Shown here in pieces: positions 13,783-25,466 of a DNA stretch of 52,500 bases (within the stretch, counting starts at the first letter, position 1; each line of letters starts with the position of its first letter). Location: contig NC_092576.1 of assembly GCF_037975245.1 (NCBI RefSeq), positions 38,033,611 to 38,086,110 on the forward strand. Reading direction: 5' to 3'. The position numbers and the translations under genes were made by a program. The notes beneath the pieces were generated by a model. That model made no database searches, was not told the DNA's origin, and saw nothing but the letters and a program-made list of their open reading frames with translations. Origin of the DNA: Apostichopus japonicus. Lineage: Eukaryota; Echinodermata; Holothuroidea; Aspidochirotida; Stichopodidae.

Positions 13783-13855
13783 TAAGGAAGTATAACATAT
13801 GGGAAAAGAGCCACGAGAAGAAAATACATCACAGGAACCTCAAAGACGATGCAAG
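13783..13855 (+). CDS. Candidate 73-bp exon
   Basis: It is flanked by a pyrimidine-rich acceptor (TTATTTCTTACAG|) and a GCAAG|GTAGAA donor. Only one frame is open; it reads RKYNIWEKSHEKKIHHRNLK and then DDA. The start phase fits the preceding 84-bp exon and creates a Val codon at the junction. Its end phase (2) does not fit the exon at 15232, so it may be alternatively spliced or belong to another transcript. Confidence 0.3.
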
Positions 13856-13945
13856 GTAGAAAAATCTGCTTAAATCACAGGAAGTCTTATCAAACCTTCC
13901 ATTAATTGTGGATCCATGTTTGACTTTAGTATTAGTTAATTATTC

Positions 13946-13947
13946 AT

Positions 13948-14018
<71 letters not shown>

Positions 14019-14021
14019 TTT
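13946..14021. repeat. (TTTA)n microsatellite
   Basis: About 19 tandem TTTA units, nearly perfect. Confidence 0.97.
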
Positions 14022-15231
14022 GTTTGCCACAAAAGTACAAAGTGGAGGGAAGTCTTCCATAAAGCTTAAAAGCATAACAATGTGGAAGACTATATGGCAC
14101 ATAAAATGGCACATAAAATGTCAGTAACTGGAACCTCAATTAATGGAATGGACCATTTACTTTTAATCATTCATTCCAGCATTCCACTTACTAAAACCAT
14201 GAGTTTCAATTTGTAATCATGTATATTAGGCATATTAGTCACAAGCTAGACAGTAAAAAGTTCAATAACAAGAACTTTGTTGACAACTGTGTCTGCTATA
14301 TATGTATACCATCCTATCATAATTATGGTTAGCCAGGCACAATATTGTTGACTACTGCATGTATCTGTATGTTAGCGTAAGCTAGTTTTCAGTAGCAACA
14401 ATATTCCATGTGGGGTTCAGTGACATCACTGTATAGTTCATATTGTTAATAATCTGTCAAAATTCTCAGAACAGGTCAGTGTTTCACCTTTTTTTTTGGG
14501 TGGGGGGGGGGGTGGATATACATAGTAAGAGCCTTTGCCAACATAGGCTAACTTCTCAAGCCCATTCCTTTTCAAAATTTAATCTCTCGCTCTCACTACA
14601 GAAGGAAACTTGCAAGAGAGATTTGTCAGATGAGTCACAATCAGATATTTTAGCACCCATGTTGTTATTATTCTGGTAAACAAATGTGTCAATTTATCCC
14701 TATTTTACCCTGAAATGTGCATGATCAGATGATTTGTGGACATTTGTGTTGATATTAATTATTGGCATGTATTGAAACATAATGGTTAGCCTGTTATAAT
14801 ATTTAATTGAGCTATTTTACATGAATATTAGGTCAAATGTCGTTTTTGATTAAACTATTCTGCACCAAATGCTTCTTACCTAACATGGCCGATGAAGTAG
14901 TGGCTCATCTACGATGTTAAAGAACGAGGTCATCTACGAGTCTTTTCTGATAACATATGTAAAAATTAAGTATAGTGTGGAAAACCACTTGAATTTAACT
15001 GTTAAATATTCATGTGAATAATGATATACAATTGATCATATGGGAAAGGACATTATGTCATCAATTATTCATGAGTTGTGCAGTGTTTTTACTAGGATGT
15101 TAGAAATGGGGGATTGCCTCAGTCAGTTTTTTTAATTTGTCGGCTGGGGTAGGGGGTGATTTTCCCAATTTTTTTTTATTTGTATATTAAGAAGTCGCTA
15201 ATATTTTGCTGATGTTTCTTTTTGCACCTAG
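14022..15231. other. Non-coding stretch with one weak exon candidate
   Basis: Contains a poly-T/poly-G patch at 14488-14513. A possible exon after CTCTCACTACAG (14602) is open to a TGG|TAA stop at 14679 (KETCKRDLSDESQSDIL), but its phase does not fit neighbouring exons, so it is not annotated as coding. Confidence 0.35.
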
Positions 15232-15333
15232 ATCAAAAAAAGATTAATGACTTCCTAAAGACACAGGGCGAAGATGTCCCATACAACTGGTTTATTGGCA
15301 AATGCCAGAAGCTGGCAGAGAAAAGAATGTTAA
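15232..15333 (+). CDS. 102-bp candidate exon
   Basis: A strong acceptor (TTTCTTTTTGCACCTAG|) and a GTATGT donor (15334-15339) bound a single open frame: QKKINDFLKTQGEDVPYNWF, then IGKCQKLAEKRML. It has a start phase of 2 bases and an end phase of 1 base, the same symmetric phase as the 84-bp exons, so it can be spliced directly after 12589. The peptide looks like a folded, mixed-charge protein segment but is not recognised. It supports a multi-exon plus-strand gene running past 15.3 kb. Confidence 0.4.
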
Positions 15334-17729
15334 GTATGTTGGCAGATTAATTTAATCTTGTGTGTTGATCCTGTAAAATATTACAAAGATTTAAAGTTAT
15401 AGCCTCAGAAAAACAACCAATTAGTGAGAGAAGAAATTAATGAGATGATCTTCCTATTTTTTTTGGAAAACTGGAGAAGTATGTCATATTATCGACACCA
15501 ATTCAAAATTACCAACCACTAACACAAAGTAATTAGGGTGAAACTGAACCACTGTATTCATGTACATTATTTGTTTTTTTCAAATTGATAAGCGTTATTC
15601 ATGTTCTTTATATTTTGGGAAAACTGTTAAGCAATTTGGTTCAGCCATGATTGAACAGGTCTCCTATTAAAACAGAATAGTAACACAAAATGATATTTGA
15701 TTTGCTTAGGTTGTACATTTTCAATAGCATACAAATGGAATGTTGTTACAACTTCAAATTACAAATCAAGCAATCCCTGCATAGATCATGCTACCCCTGA
15801 CTAGATGTCCCTTTTTGCAAATGAAAAAGAACTTACCTATACTACAAACTAGTATTCCAAATTAAGTGTATGTTAATTGAACCTGAAGCCCTGTAATACC
15901 ATGTGATTGCAGAGAAAAGAGAGTTACTGTACCTGGCTAAGGAGTATTAAGCCATGTCATGATGTCACATCATTATAAATTCTTGTTCCAAATTAATAAA
16001 ATGTCAATATCCTGCACTTTATCATTTATGGGGGACAGCATCATCTCAATAATAATTTATGAACAGTTTGCACCAGAGAGAAATAAGCCAGATACAGCTA
16101 AATTGTAAACACAATGTCATATTTCATATTTGATCATATTAAGTTAATGATCCTTATTGCCTTTTATCAGATACAAAACTTCGTTATTAGGGCATTGGAA
16201 CTCCCTTTTACACCAATTTGCATTCAGGTTTATATTACAAATTTGATGAGTTGTATTGAATTTAAATAATTTTTACTTCAATTTAAAAATGTATTGCATA
16301 TTATAACTGAATTGATGCTCTTTTTCTGTTTTTATAATTTCAAAACCTTTACTATACACTGAACAAAAGCCCGAATTGGAATCTTCTACTAAAGCAGATA
16401 GATTTTCAAAGTAGTTTTTAATTGACTTCTCTTAAAATATGTGTTACAACTGCCAGTAGTTAATCTCATATGTACAGTATAGTATTTGCATTTGCATCTG
16501 ATGTCAGTTAGACTGTTCTCGTACTTGGTGAGTAGATGGTTGAATAGATGAACCCACATTGCATTTGGCGCTCATTTCAAAAAGAATAATGAGGTTATGG
16601 AAAGTACAATACTACTGCAACTGGAAGTTGATGTGTGAAGTTGTTGACTAGTGACTGGTTGATGTGTATTAAATTTGACATTACCCACAATACTGCATAG
16701 GGGCATGTACATGGTTGAGGGTATGTAAGTTAGTAAAGGTAAAGTTATGCAGTTTAATTTAGAACCCAAGTTTTTAGCTGGTTGTCATTTCCACATAATT
16801 GCACTAGAAACCTGATGATAAAGTGCTACATTTAGCAGGTTTTAGTCTGTTATTGTGTTGACACCAAACAGAGCCCATAATAATGCATTCCTAACTGATG
16901 TACTGCTAATGCTAAACACCTAGTTCTACAACGCCTTTACAAATTATACATACAGAATATTGTTTTCACATGTTGTGAAGAGAGTATATAAATATGCATT
17001 GGAAATCAATGAAATTCTTCAATGTCTGCATCTAATGAAAAAAATATGCATTATTTTCTGTGGTTCATATTGCATCTTCTTTCAATAACAGTAATGCCAG
17101 TATGAGCGTTTAACAAGTGTTGCTTGTAAACCAGCTGTAGGCTGACAAGTATTCTCCTGTGCAATCATGATCTGTTCCACTGCACATGATCATGCAACAT
17201 AAATGGTACAACAAACACATGTGTTTAGGATGCTGATGTATGAACCAATAATTAGAAACTAAACTAACACTTGACTGCATTTTGCCTTGAATTTCATGAC
17301 ATTATACCTTTAATATTAAAAAATGCCAGGATGATAATTCCGAAGCTCACAAAGTCACATACTTTTGTGGATGATAAGGATTGCAGTATTGGCTGATGCT
17401 GCACAATTTGGAGAATTATTGGTTGGCAAAATTGAGACAAGTTGAATATTTCAGTAAGCGATATAAGAGCCCTGATTACACAAATGTTGTATTGTACTGA
17501 AGGTCATTACTTTGTAAGCAAAGTTTATGTTGGTTTTGGACTTTTATTATTATTTAATACTGTACCATAAATATTAATATATTGGCTAACAAACATTCAA
17601 ATATTGTATTGACTCTGTTATGAATTTAAAAATATATTTCCGAAAGTGCTGAAGCTGCACAAAACTTTGTTATATCCTATCTTTAAGTATACCTTGCATG
17701 TATATATATAATTATAGATATAACATTTT
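15334..17729. other. Gene-poor stretch
   Basis: AT-rich sequence; no exon pair, repeat or RNA gene supported. A weak acceptor-like site lies near 15913. Confidence 0.4.
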
Positions 17730-19840
17730 GGGTGAAAAGTAGTTTGGGTGGAGATGATTGGGGATGGGCATTTTGGGGGTCTACTGGCAGGGGCACCCCA
17801 TTAATATAAATTACTGGAATTGCCCATCCCTTACATATAGAGTCCTGCCAATTATTTTCCGGTAGTTTTTAACTGGATACTTCATGAGCAGACCTAGGTC
17901 AATGAGGGGATGGGCTTTTTGGGGGTCTACTGGCACTTGTACCCCTCTAATAGAAATTTCTGGAAATGCCCAAACCTTACATATGAGTGATACCTATCAT
18001 TTTTCAGTAGGTATCAACTGGTTACCTTATGAGCCGACCTAGGTCAATGAGGGGATGGGCTTTTTGGGGGTCTACTGGCAGGGGTACCCCACTAATATAA
18101 ATTACTGGAATTGCCCATCCCTTACATATAGAGTCCTGCGAATTATTTTTCGGTAGTTTTTAACTGGATACTTCATGAGCTGACCTAGGTCAATGAGGGG
18201 ATTGGCTTTTTGGGGGTCTACTGGCACGTGTATCCCACTAATAGAAATTTCTGGAAATGCCCAAACCTTACATATGAAGTGATACCTATCATTTTCCAGT
18301 AGCTTTCAACTGGTTACCTTATGAGCCGACCTAGGTCAATGAGGGGATGGGCTTTTTGGGGGTCTACTTGCAGGGGTACCCCACTAATAGAAATTTCTGG
18401 AATGCCCATCCCTTACATATGAGTGATACCTATCATTTTCCAGTAGGTATCAACTGGTTACCTTATGAGCCGACCTAGGTCAATGAGGGGATGGGCTTTT
18501 TGGGGGTCTACTGGCAGGGGTACCCCACTAATACAAATTACTGGAATTGCCCATCCCTCACATATAGAGTCCTGCTAATCATTTTCCAGTAGTTTTCAAC
18601 TGGTTACTTCATGAGCTCACCTAGGTCAATGAGGGGATTGGCTTTTTGGGGGTCTACTGGCACGTGTATCCCACTAATAGAAATTTCTGGAAATGCCCAA
18701 ACCTTACATATGAAGTGATACCTATCATTTTCCAGTAGGTTTCAACTGGTTACATCATGAGCACACCTAGGTCAATGAGGGGGATTGGCATTTTGGGGGT
18801 CTACTTGCAGGGGTACCCCACTTATACAAATTACTGGAATTGCCCATCCCTCACATATAGAGTCCTGCTAATCATTTTCCAGTAGTTTTCAACTGGTTAC
18901 TTCATGAGCTGACCTAGGTCAATGAGGGGATTGGCTTTTTGGGGGTCTACTGGCACGTGTATCCCACTAATAGAAATTTCTGGAAATGCCCAAACCTTAC
19001 ATATGAAGTGATACCTATCATTTTCCAGTAGCTTTCAACTGGTTACCTTATGAGCCGACCTAGGTCAATGAGGGGATGGGCTTTTTGGGGGTCTACTTGC
19101 AGGGGTACCCCACTAATAGAAATTTCTGGAATGCCCATCCCTTACATATGAGTGATACCTATCATTTTCCAGTAGGTATCAACTGGTTACCTTATGAGCC
19201 GACCTAGGTCAATGAGGGGATGGGCTTTTTGGGGGTCTACTGGCAGGGGTACCCCACTAATACAAATTACTGGAATTGCCCATCCCTCACATATAGAGTC
19301 CTGCTAATCATTTTCCAGTAGTTTTCAACTGGTTACTTCATGAGCTCACCTAGGTCAATGAGGGGATTGGCTTTTTGGGGGTCTACTGGCACGTGTATCC
19401 CACTAATAGAAATTTCTGGAAATGCCCAAACCTTACATATGAAGTGATACCTATCATTTTCCAGTAGGTTTCAACTGGTTACATCATGAGCACACCTAGG
19501 TCAATGAGGGGGATTGGCATTTTGGGGGTCTACTTGCAGGGGTACCCCACTTATACAAATTACTGGAATTGCCCATCCCTCACATATAGAGTCCTGCTAA
19601 TCATTTTCCAGTAGTTTTCAACTGGTTACTTCATGAGCTCACCTAGGTCAATGAGGGGATGGGCATTTTGGGGGTCTACTGGCAGGGGTACCCACCAGTA
19701 AAAATGACTGGAAATGCCCATCCCTTGTAACTGAAGTCCTGACCATCATTTTCCAATAGGTTTCAAGTGGTTACCTCATGAGCTGAGCTAGGTCATCCGT
19801 GAGGCTGGCAAAGCTACCCCACCACCAATAATTACTGGCG
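17730..19840 (+). repeat. 146-bp satellite with a 729-bp higher-order repeat
   Basis: About 14 tandem monomers of 144-147 bp. Each contains the G-rich word GGCTTTTTGGGGGTCTACT and an exact or near palindrome TGACCTAGGTCA. Registering on that palindrome places monomers at 17891, 18036, 18182, 18328, 18472, 18618, 18764, 18911, 19057, 19201, 19347, 19493 and 19640. The spacing pattern 146-144-146-146-147 occurs twice, and 18182-18910 appears identical to 18911-19639. A recent five-monomer block duplication is therefore superimposed on an older array. The outermost monomers are diverged. Confidence 0.95.
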
Positions 19841-21706
19841 ATGGCCATTTGTTGCTCATGGGGCCATACCTGACACATTGTATTTACTTTGATGTGGTTA
19901 CCATGAAAGCTGATCTAGGTTAGCTTTTAGGTGACTTTAAAATTGCTTTCCCAGCCACACCCACCACAGCCGGTTTTCCAGTCTTCTGGTTTCATATACA
20001 GGAATGCACTGTGAACATTGTGATGTACAAGGCAATTGATTACCTTCCCAGCTAACCAAACCCTATGGGCTCCTGGTCTATATTGATGCTCCATTGACAC
20101 CCTTGCCTCCAGAATGTGACTGTGTGACGGCAGGTGTTAGAATCGCTTTAGAATTCATTGGACATTTGAGTGAATGTAGGGACCAAAACTTTTTATGCAA
20201 TTCTTTGAGAAACATAACATAGCTCCACTAAAATATGCAAAAGTGATCTACTTCCACCCCACCAAAAAACCTTGTCTTGTGGATAGGGTGGGGGGAGGGT
20301 GGGTTAAGGAGACCAGTTCATACAACTTTATAAAGAACATACCTGGAAATATTTTCGATATGAATTTCAACATTTTTTATCATTGAAATTTCTTTGGGCA
20401 TGCACCCAAAGGTCACAGTTTACTTTTCTTACAAAGGGACCTTTGCAACATAATGTTTTAACAATAGTAATAGATAATGAATGTATCTATAAACTCAGTA
20501 ATTTTTAGGTTGGTGCTCCCTCTTTTTATAATCTTTTTCAGTGAAAACATCTTGAGTGAAGGCATTCTTGCACTTTATACTCAAGCATGTGCTCAAGTTT
20601 TAGATTTTCAAAAAGCCTAACTAGTATCTCCTCTAACAATTGTGTTCTTTGAATATTTTTTAATGGGTATGACAGGAATTTGCATATTCAAGAAGTTTTT
20701 AAATATTTCTTGACATTGAGAAGAACTTGCCATTATTTTGGTTCTGTAAGTCCTTGTCACATCAACATAAAGACAGGTTTTTTCCTCAGTTGTTATTATG
20801 ATTTGGATTGAACCTCTTCAAAGCTTTTTATTCTCAGTATATACTTACACCAAATGTTCACATTATTATGGTCACTGGTATTTTTAAGAAGGTATCAAAA
20901 GATATTTTATGATTAACAAAGCAGACATCTTGGACTACCACTGCAGTTGTTTTTGAGTATGTGCCCCTGTCCTGTGGTCCATCATTGAAGAACTGTTCAC
21001 ATAAGTATGTACCTTTTTAGATAGGGAGCACTTAGAGTAGCCCTGTGACTGATGGGACATTTGCGGACCACCATTTTTAGGTACATTTAGTTAACTTGTA
21101 AGCGCTATCTCAGAATGAAAAGAATGAGTTGGGTATATACCCCTCCTGGTAGCTACTTAATGCAGCTATATCAGAGCACCACCATTGAGAGAATATTGGC
21201 ATTAACTATTTCACACAGTGGCATTTCCCTTGTGACTGATGGGACAGAAGCTCTGTGACTGATGGGACGCTACAGTATCTCCTCCAAAATTATAGCAAAT
21301 TTTGTTTTGCACTAACTTCAGTTTGCATCCACATATGGTGCCAACTAGCATTAAACTTGGGTCATCTGGGCTCTAGCCACCCATAGTCATCACAGGTAGG
21401 GCCCACTCGAGTTGGCCAATGGGGGTGTGGGTCCCACATTGGTTTGCCATATGAGCATCCCATAGAAGCAACTGGCATATGTAGAACAGACACAGGCCCA
21501 TGGGAAAACCTGTTCCATTCCACACTTGCTGTCTCATATAGCCCCATATGACTGAGTCATGGGTGTGTGATTTGTTGGGGCCTCACTGGGAAAGCTGTTT
21601 GGGCCCATATTTGGTGAGGTATGTTGCCCATGTATGGGACTCATGGGACTCAAGTAATTACATCTGGAAAAATGAAACACAATCCGTATGCATTTGAAAC
21701 TTGCAT
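19841..21706. other. Gene-poor stretch with dispersed 16-bp words
   Basis: No gene recognised. Contains the first three copies of TGTGACTGATGGGACA (from 21045, 21231 and 21254) and a patch at 21360-21680 rich in CCCATATG/ATGGGACTC words. Confidence 0.4.
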
Positions 21707-21716
21707 TTTATTTATT
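21707..21716 (-). terminator. Tandem AATAAA poly(A) signals on the minus strand
   Basis: Two overlapping AATAAA hexamers on the minus strand lie about 470 nt downstream of the stop codon at 22177 of the minus-strand gene, a plausible 3' UTR length. Confidence 0.35.
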
Positions 21717-22176
21717 AACAACAACAGAACGAGCTGAGCCTTGAAACATGCAAACATTGATAATGCACAGGATACTAATTATACAACATTGATGAAGTCA
21801 TTTAAGTCACATGAGCTTTTGACAATATGCTGAGCTTAACCCTGGGCAGCAAAAGTACCGAGATACTCTCAACTGTGGATTTAAAGGGTCCAATCTGCCC
21901 ATCATATAGTGAAAGTCTAATACAATTTTTTTGAGCCATGTTCTCCATTTCCCCCAAAAATACTAAAGTGGTCAACATCCCATGAGGAAAGAGCCAAAAC
22001 TAATAGGCAAAGGGGCATACATATACTATAAAAAGGATCCACCTGGCCTTACCAATGATTGGATTGGACCTTACATCATTTAAGTTACAGCCTAGTGGTT
22101 CTGTGAAAACTAATTCACTTGTGTGATGGGTACTCCTGTGGTGATACTGCCAACCAGGAGTGTGTTGTACAGTGCT

Positions 22177-22328
22177 TCAGGTTCTTTTTCCCCCTGATAG
22201 ACCCACCAGTTCCTTCAACTCGGCCTCATTGTTCTGTGATCCAAGAATATTGCATTCCTCAATTTTTGGACAGAAGGGCCTGTATGCAGTGATCCAGCCC
22301 TCTCTACAAACCTCTGTGCATGCCACTG
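22177..22328 (-). CDS. Candidate last exon of minus-strand gene
   Basis: On the minus strand, a pyrimidine-containing acceptor (TTATCATCTACAG|, exon from 22328) opens a frame reading CREGWITAYRPFCPKIEECN, then about 25 more residues ending GLSGGKRT before a TGA stop at 22179-22177. Codon-like composition and the acceptor support an exon. It does not join in phase directly to the exon at 22814-22630 (2 bases left over, 2 bases here), so at least one more exon, or a different acceptor, would be needed. The protein family is unknown. Confidence 0.35.
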
Positions 22329-22629
22329 CTGTAGATGATAATAGTTGTTATGTCATTTCTTTTTAGGAAATTAGGTATGAATGGAACGACACTATTCTTG
22401 TACTAATACTTTTAGGCATTGCAAACTGTCCAATATAGGCTATACTATCTGAACCATATACTGTGACTGATTGGACAGTAATATCCAAAGATCTGACATG
22501 TATACCAATCTTGATTCAGGATAACCTTCACAGGTCAATGAACACTTCATCATGTCACCATCATGTCAGTGACACAAGCTGCTTTCAATAACATGGTCTA
22601 ACAAATTAATTTGAAGAAATATACTGTAC

Positions 22630-22814
22630 CTGTATTCTGATTTGCGTTTTTGTTCACGTTCTCGACGCTTTTGTTGTGAAGACATCTCTCGCTTCTTCTT
22701 GTGGGCCCACTGTTTGCGATACGCTGATTGTGTTTTTTTATATGCATCATATTTCCCCTCTGCTTTCAAACGTTCCCTCCTGTTTCGCTGTCTTTCAGCA
22801 CTGGATTTCCCCAT
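22630..22814 (-). CDS. First exon of a gene for a highly basic protein
   Basis: The ATG at 22814 starts a frame reading MGKSSAERQRNRRERLKAEG. It continues for about 40 more residues that are mostly Lys, Arg, Glu and Gln, and ends at a consensus donor (GAATACAG|GTACAG, GT at 22629-22628). The GTG-initiated extension upstream is not needed. A Ser-x-Ala-Glu-Arg-Gln start followed by a basic helical, bZIP-like or nuclear-localising segment is seen at the N-terminus of multicopy invertebrate genes of unknown function; that comparison is from memory. It probably acts in the nucleus or binds nucleic acid. A copy of the 16-bp word sits 32-47 nt upstream of the ATG. Confidence 0.5.
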
Positions 22815-23030
22815 TTTGCATTGCACCACACATGCAGCCTAATTCTGTGACTGATGGGACAGAAGTTTCAGGTTGTCTTGCACATAACCCTATACACAAT
22901 TGAAGAATCTCTGCTCATGCCAGATTAAGCCTTGAGTAGTACTAGATAGATGGACCCCCAACAACAGCTAAAATCATTCTGTTGGCTTATGACTAAAACA
23001 AATGTTAAAAAACTGTGACTGATGGGACAT

Positions 23031-23380
23031 GTTCACACTCATTATTTCAAGAAATCACACAAAGACTTCTATTCATATAGACACCTGTAACTTTGCAGAA
23101 GGTGAAAGGTCTCAAGGTGACTTTCATACTCAAAACAAAGTTGGTCATTTTTAGAATCATGCCAACTATTAAAGGGGCACTCTGAATTTTAGGAAATTTT
23201 GCTAATTTTTCGTTCCTGCAGCACTTGACAGTTAAATGCATGCTGCAGTGAGGAGAAACACGTTATAAGCCAGGTAAAACCTGTTTTTGGTAGTTTAACT
23301 GTCATGTATATCAAATATCTCCCTCAAATGGCTGCAACCTTAAGTTGATTTTTAGTGAAAAATGCAAAAATTCAATGGAA
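23031..23380. other. Nothing seen
   Basis: AT-rich spacer between the basic-protein gene and the subterminal array. Confidence 0.4.
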
Positions 23381-25163
23381 TGTGTAATTAATTACTTAGT
23401 TAATTAAATTATTTGCTATATTGATTTTACAAAGGGATTACTTTCAATAGTACCCATACTGGAGTCCTTACAGTGGTCCAGTGTGATGATATAACATTGA
23501 ATTGCCAATGTCGCTCTAAGTGTTGTTTTTATGCTATGTCGCCCTAAGTGTTGTGGAAATGATAAATTCACATAGGACAACTCGTATATGTGTAATTAAT
23601 TACTTAGTTAATTAAATTATTTGCTATATTTATTTTACAAAGGGGTTACTATCAATAGTACCCATACTGGAGTCCTAACAGTGGTCCAGTGTGATGGAAT
23701 AACATTAAATTGCCAATGTTGCCCTAAGTGCTGTTTTTATTCTATGTCGCCCTAAGTGTTGTGGAAAGAGATAAATTCACATAGGACAACTTGTATATGT
23801 GTAATTAATTACTTAGTTAATTAAATTATTTGCTATATTTATTTTACAAAGGGATAACTTTCAACAGTACCCATACTGGAGTCCTAACAGTGGTCCAGTG
23901 TGATGATATAACATTAAATTGCCAGTGTCGCCCTAAGTGCTGTTTTTATTCTATGTCGCCCTAAGTGTTGTGAAAAGAGATAAATTTACATAGGACAACT
24001 TGTATATGTGTAATTAATTACTTAGTTAATTAAATGATTTTCTATATTTATTTTACAAAGGGGTTACTATCAATAGTAGCCATACTGGAGTCCTAACAGT
24101 GGTCCAGTGTGATGGAATAACATTAAATTGCCAATGTTGCCCTAAGTGCTGTTTTTATGCTATGTCGCCCTAAGTGTTGTGGAAAGAGATAAATTCACAT
24201 AGGACAACTCGTATATGTGTAATTAATTACTAAGTTAATTAAATTATTTGCTATATTTATTTTACAAAGTGATAACTTTCAACAGTACCCATACTGGAGT
24301 CCTAACAGTGGTCCAATGTGATGATATAACATTAAATTGCCAATGTCGCCCTAAGTGGTGTTTTTATTCTATGTCGCCCTAAGTGTTGTGAAAAGAGATA
24401 AATTCACATAGGACAACTTGTATATGTGTAATTAATTACTTAGTTAATTAAATGATTTTCTATATTTATTTTACAAAGGGGTTACTATCAATAGTAGCCA
24501 TACTGGAGTCCTAACAGTGGTCCAGTGTGATGGAATAACATTGAATTGCCAATGTTGCCCTAAGTGCTGTTTTTATTCTATGTCGCCCTAAGTGTTGTGA
24601 AGAGAGATAAATTTACATAGGACAACTTGTATATAAGCAATTAAATAATTAATTAGTTAAATTATTTGCTATATGTATTGTGCAAAGGGATACATATAAA
24701 TAATACCCATACTGGAGTCCTAACAGTGGTCCAGTTTGATGAAATATTCATTAAATTGCCAATGTCGCCCTAAGTGCTGTTTTTCTGATATGTTGCCCAA
24801 GTGTTGTGAAAACAGCTAAATTCACATACGCCAACATGAATATGTGTTATTAATTAATTAATTAATTAGTTAAACTACTTGGTTTATTGTCTTGCAAATG
24901 GATTTCTATAAATAGTACCCACACTGGAGTCCTATACAGTGGTCCAGTGTGACAAAATAGTATTGTATTACATGTATATGTGTAATTAATTCATTAATTA
25001 ATTTAATTCCTTGCTAAATATATATTTCAAAGGGATTACTATAAATAGTACCCATACTGGACTCCAATGTGATGAAATTACATTAAAATGCCAATGTCGC
25101 CCTAAGTGTTATATGATGCGATGTCGCCCAAAGTGCTGTTTCACAGTTAAATTCACTGAGATG

Positions 25164-25197
25164 CACTTAGGGCGACATCTATATGTCGCCCTAAGTG
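25164..25197. repeat. Perfect 15-bp hairpin, CACTTAGGGCGACAT arms
   Basis: Arms 25164-25178 and 25183-25197 with a 4-nt loop, the right-end counterpart of the hairpin at 1849-1881. Confidence 0.9.
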
Positions 25198-25327
25198 TGT
25201 TTGTGTACAATTAATTGATTATTTAATTAAAATCCTTGGTATTTGTATTTTGCAAAAGGATTATATTTAAAAGCACTCAAACTGGAGTCTTTACAATGGT
25301 CCAGTGTGAAACAATAACATTAAATTG

Positions 25328-25374
25328 CCAATGTTGCCCTAAGTGCTGTTTTTATCCTATGTCGCCCAACGGTC
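25328..25374 (-). repeat. Right terminal inverted repeat of block A
   Basis: Reverse complement begins GACCGTTGGGCGACA and continues into AAAAACAGCACTTAGGGCA, matching 1797-1848 with a few gaps. Confidence 0.6.
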
Positions 25375-25384
25375 TAATTTAGAG

Positions 25385-25386
<2 letters not shown>

Positions 25387-25463
<77 letters not shown>

Positions 25464-25466
25464 TAT
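25387..25466. repeat. (AT)n, left flank of the retrotransposon
   Basis: AT repeat with one AA interruption near 25459. Together with 32673-32775 it is one microsatellite split by the retrotransposon insertion. Confidence 0.95.

Larger units (their letters stand above)
21045..23029 (+). repeat. Six dispersed copies of TGTGACTGATGGGACA
   Basis: Copies start at about 21045, 21231, 21254, 22462, 22846 and 23014, all on the plus strand; the copy at 22462 has one change (GATTGG). They are not a tandem array and their flanks differ. One lies just upstream (on the minus strand) of the basic-protein start codon at 22814. Confidence 0.85.
23381..25380 (+). repeat. 209-bp subterminal tandem array of block A
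   Basis: Nine to ten units. Registering on CATACTGGAGTCC puts them at about 23455, 23663, 23872, 24081, 24290, 24499, 24708, 24920 and 25053 (a truncated unit), with a diverged one at 25278; the regular spacing is 208-209 bp. Units alternate in type (GGGGTTACTATCAATAGTA versus GATAACTTTCAACAGTA), giving a 418-bp dimer. Each unit contains an AT-rich palindromic stretch (GTAATTAATTACTTAG) and one or two copies of GTCGCCCTAAGTG, the reverse complement of the block A end word. The array therefore seems to have grown from the element end. Confidence 0.95.

Noticed and set aside
14602-14679. Possible exon KETCKRDLSDESQSD
   Set aside because: Splice phase incompatible with neighbouring exons.
17730-25380. 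CRISPR-like array
   Set aside because: The repeats are contiguous 146- and 209-bp satellites without unique spacers, in a eukaryotic genome.
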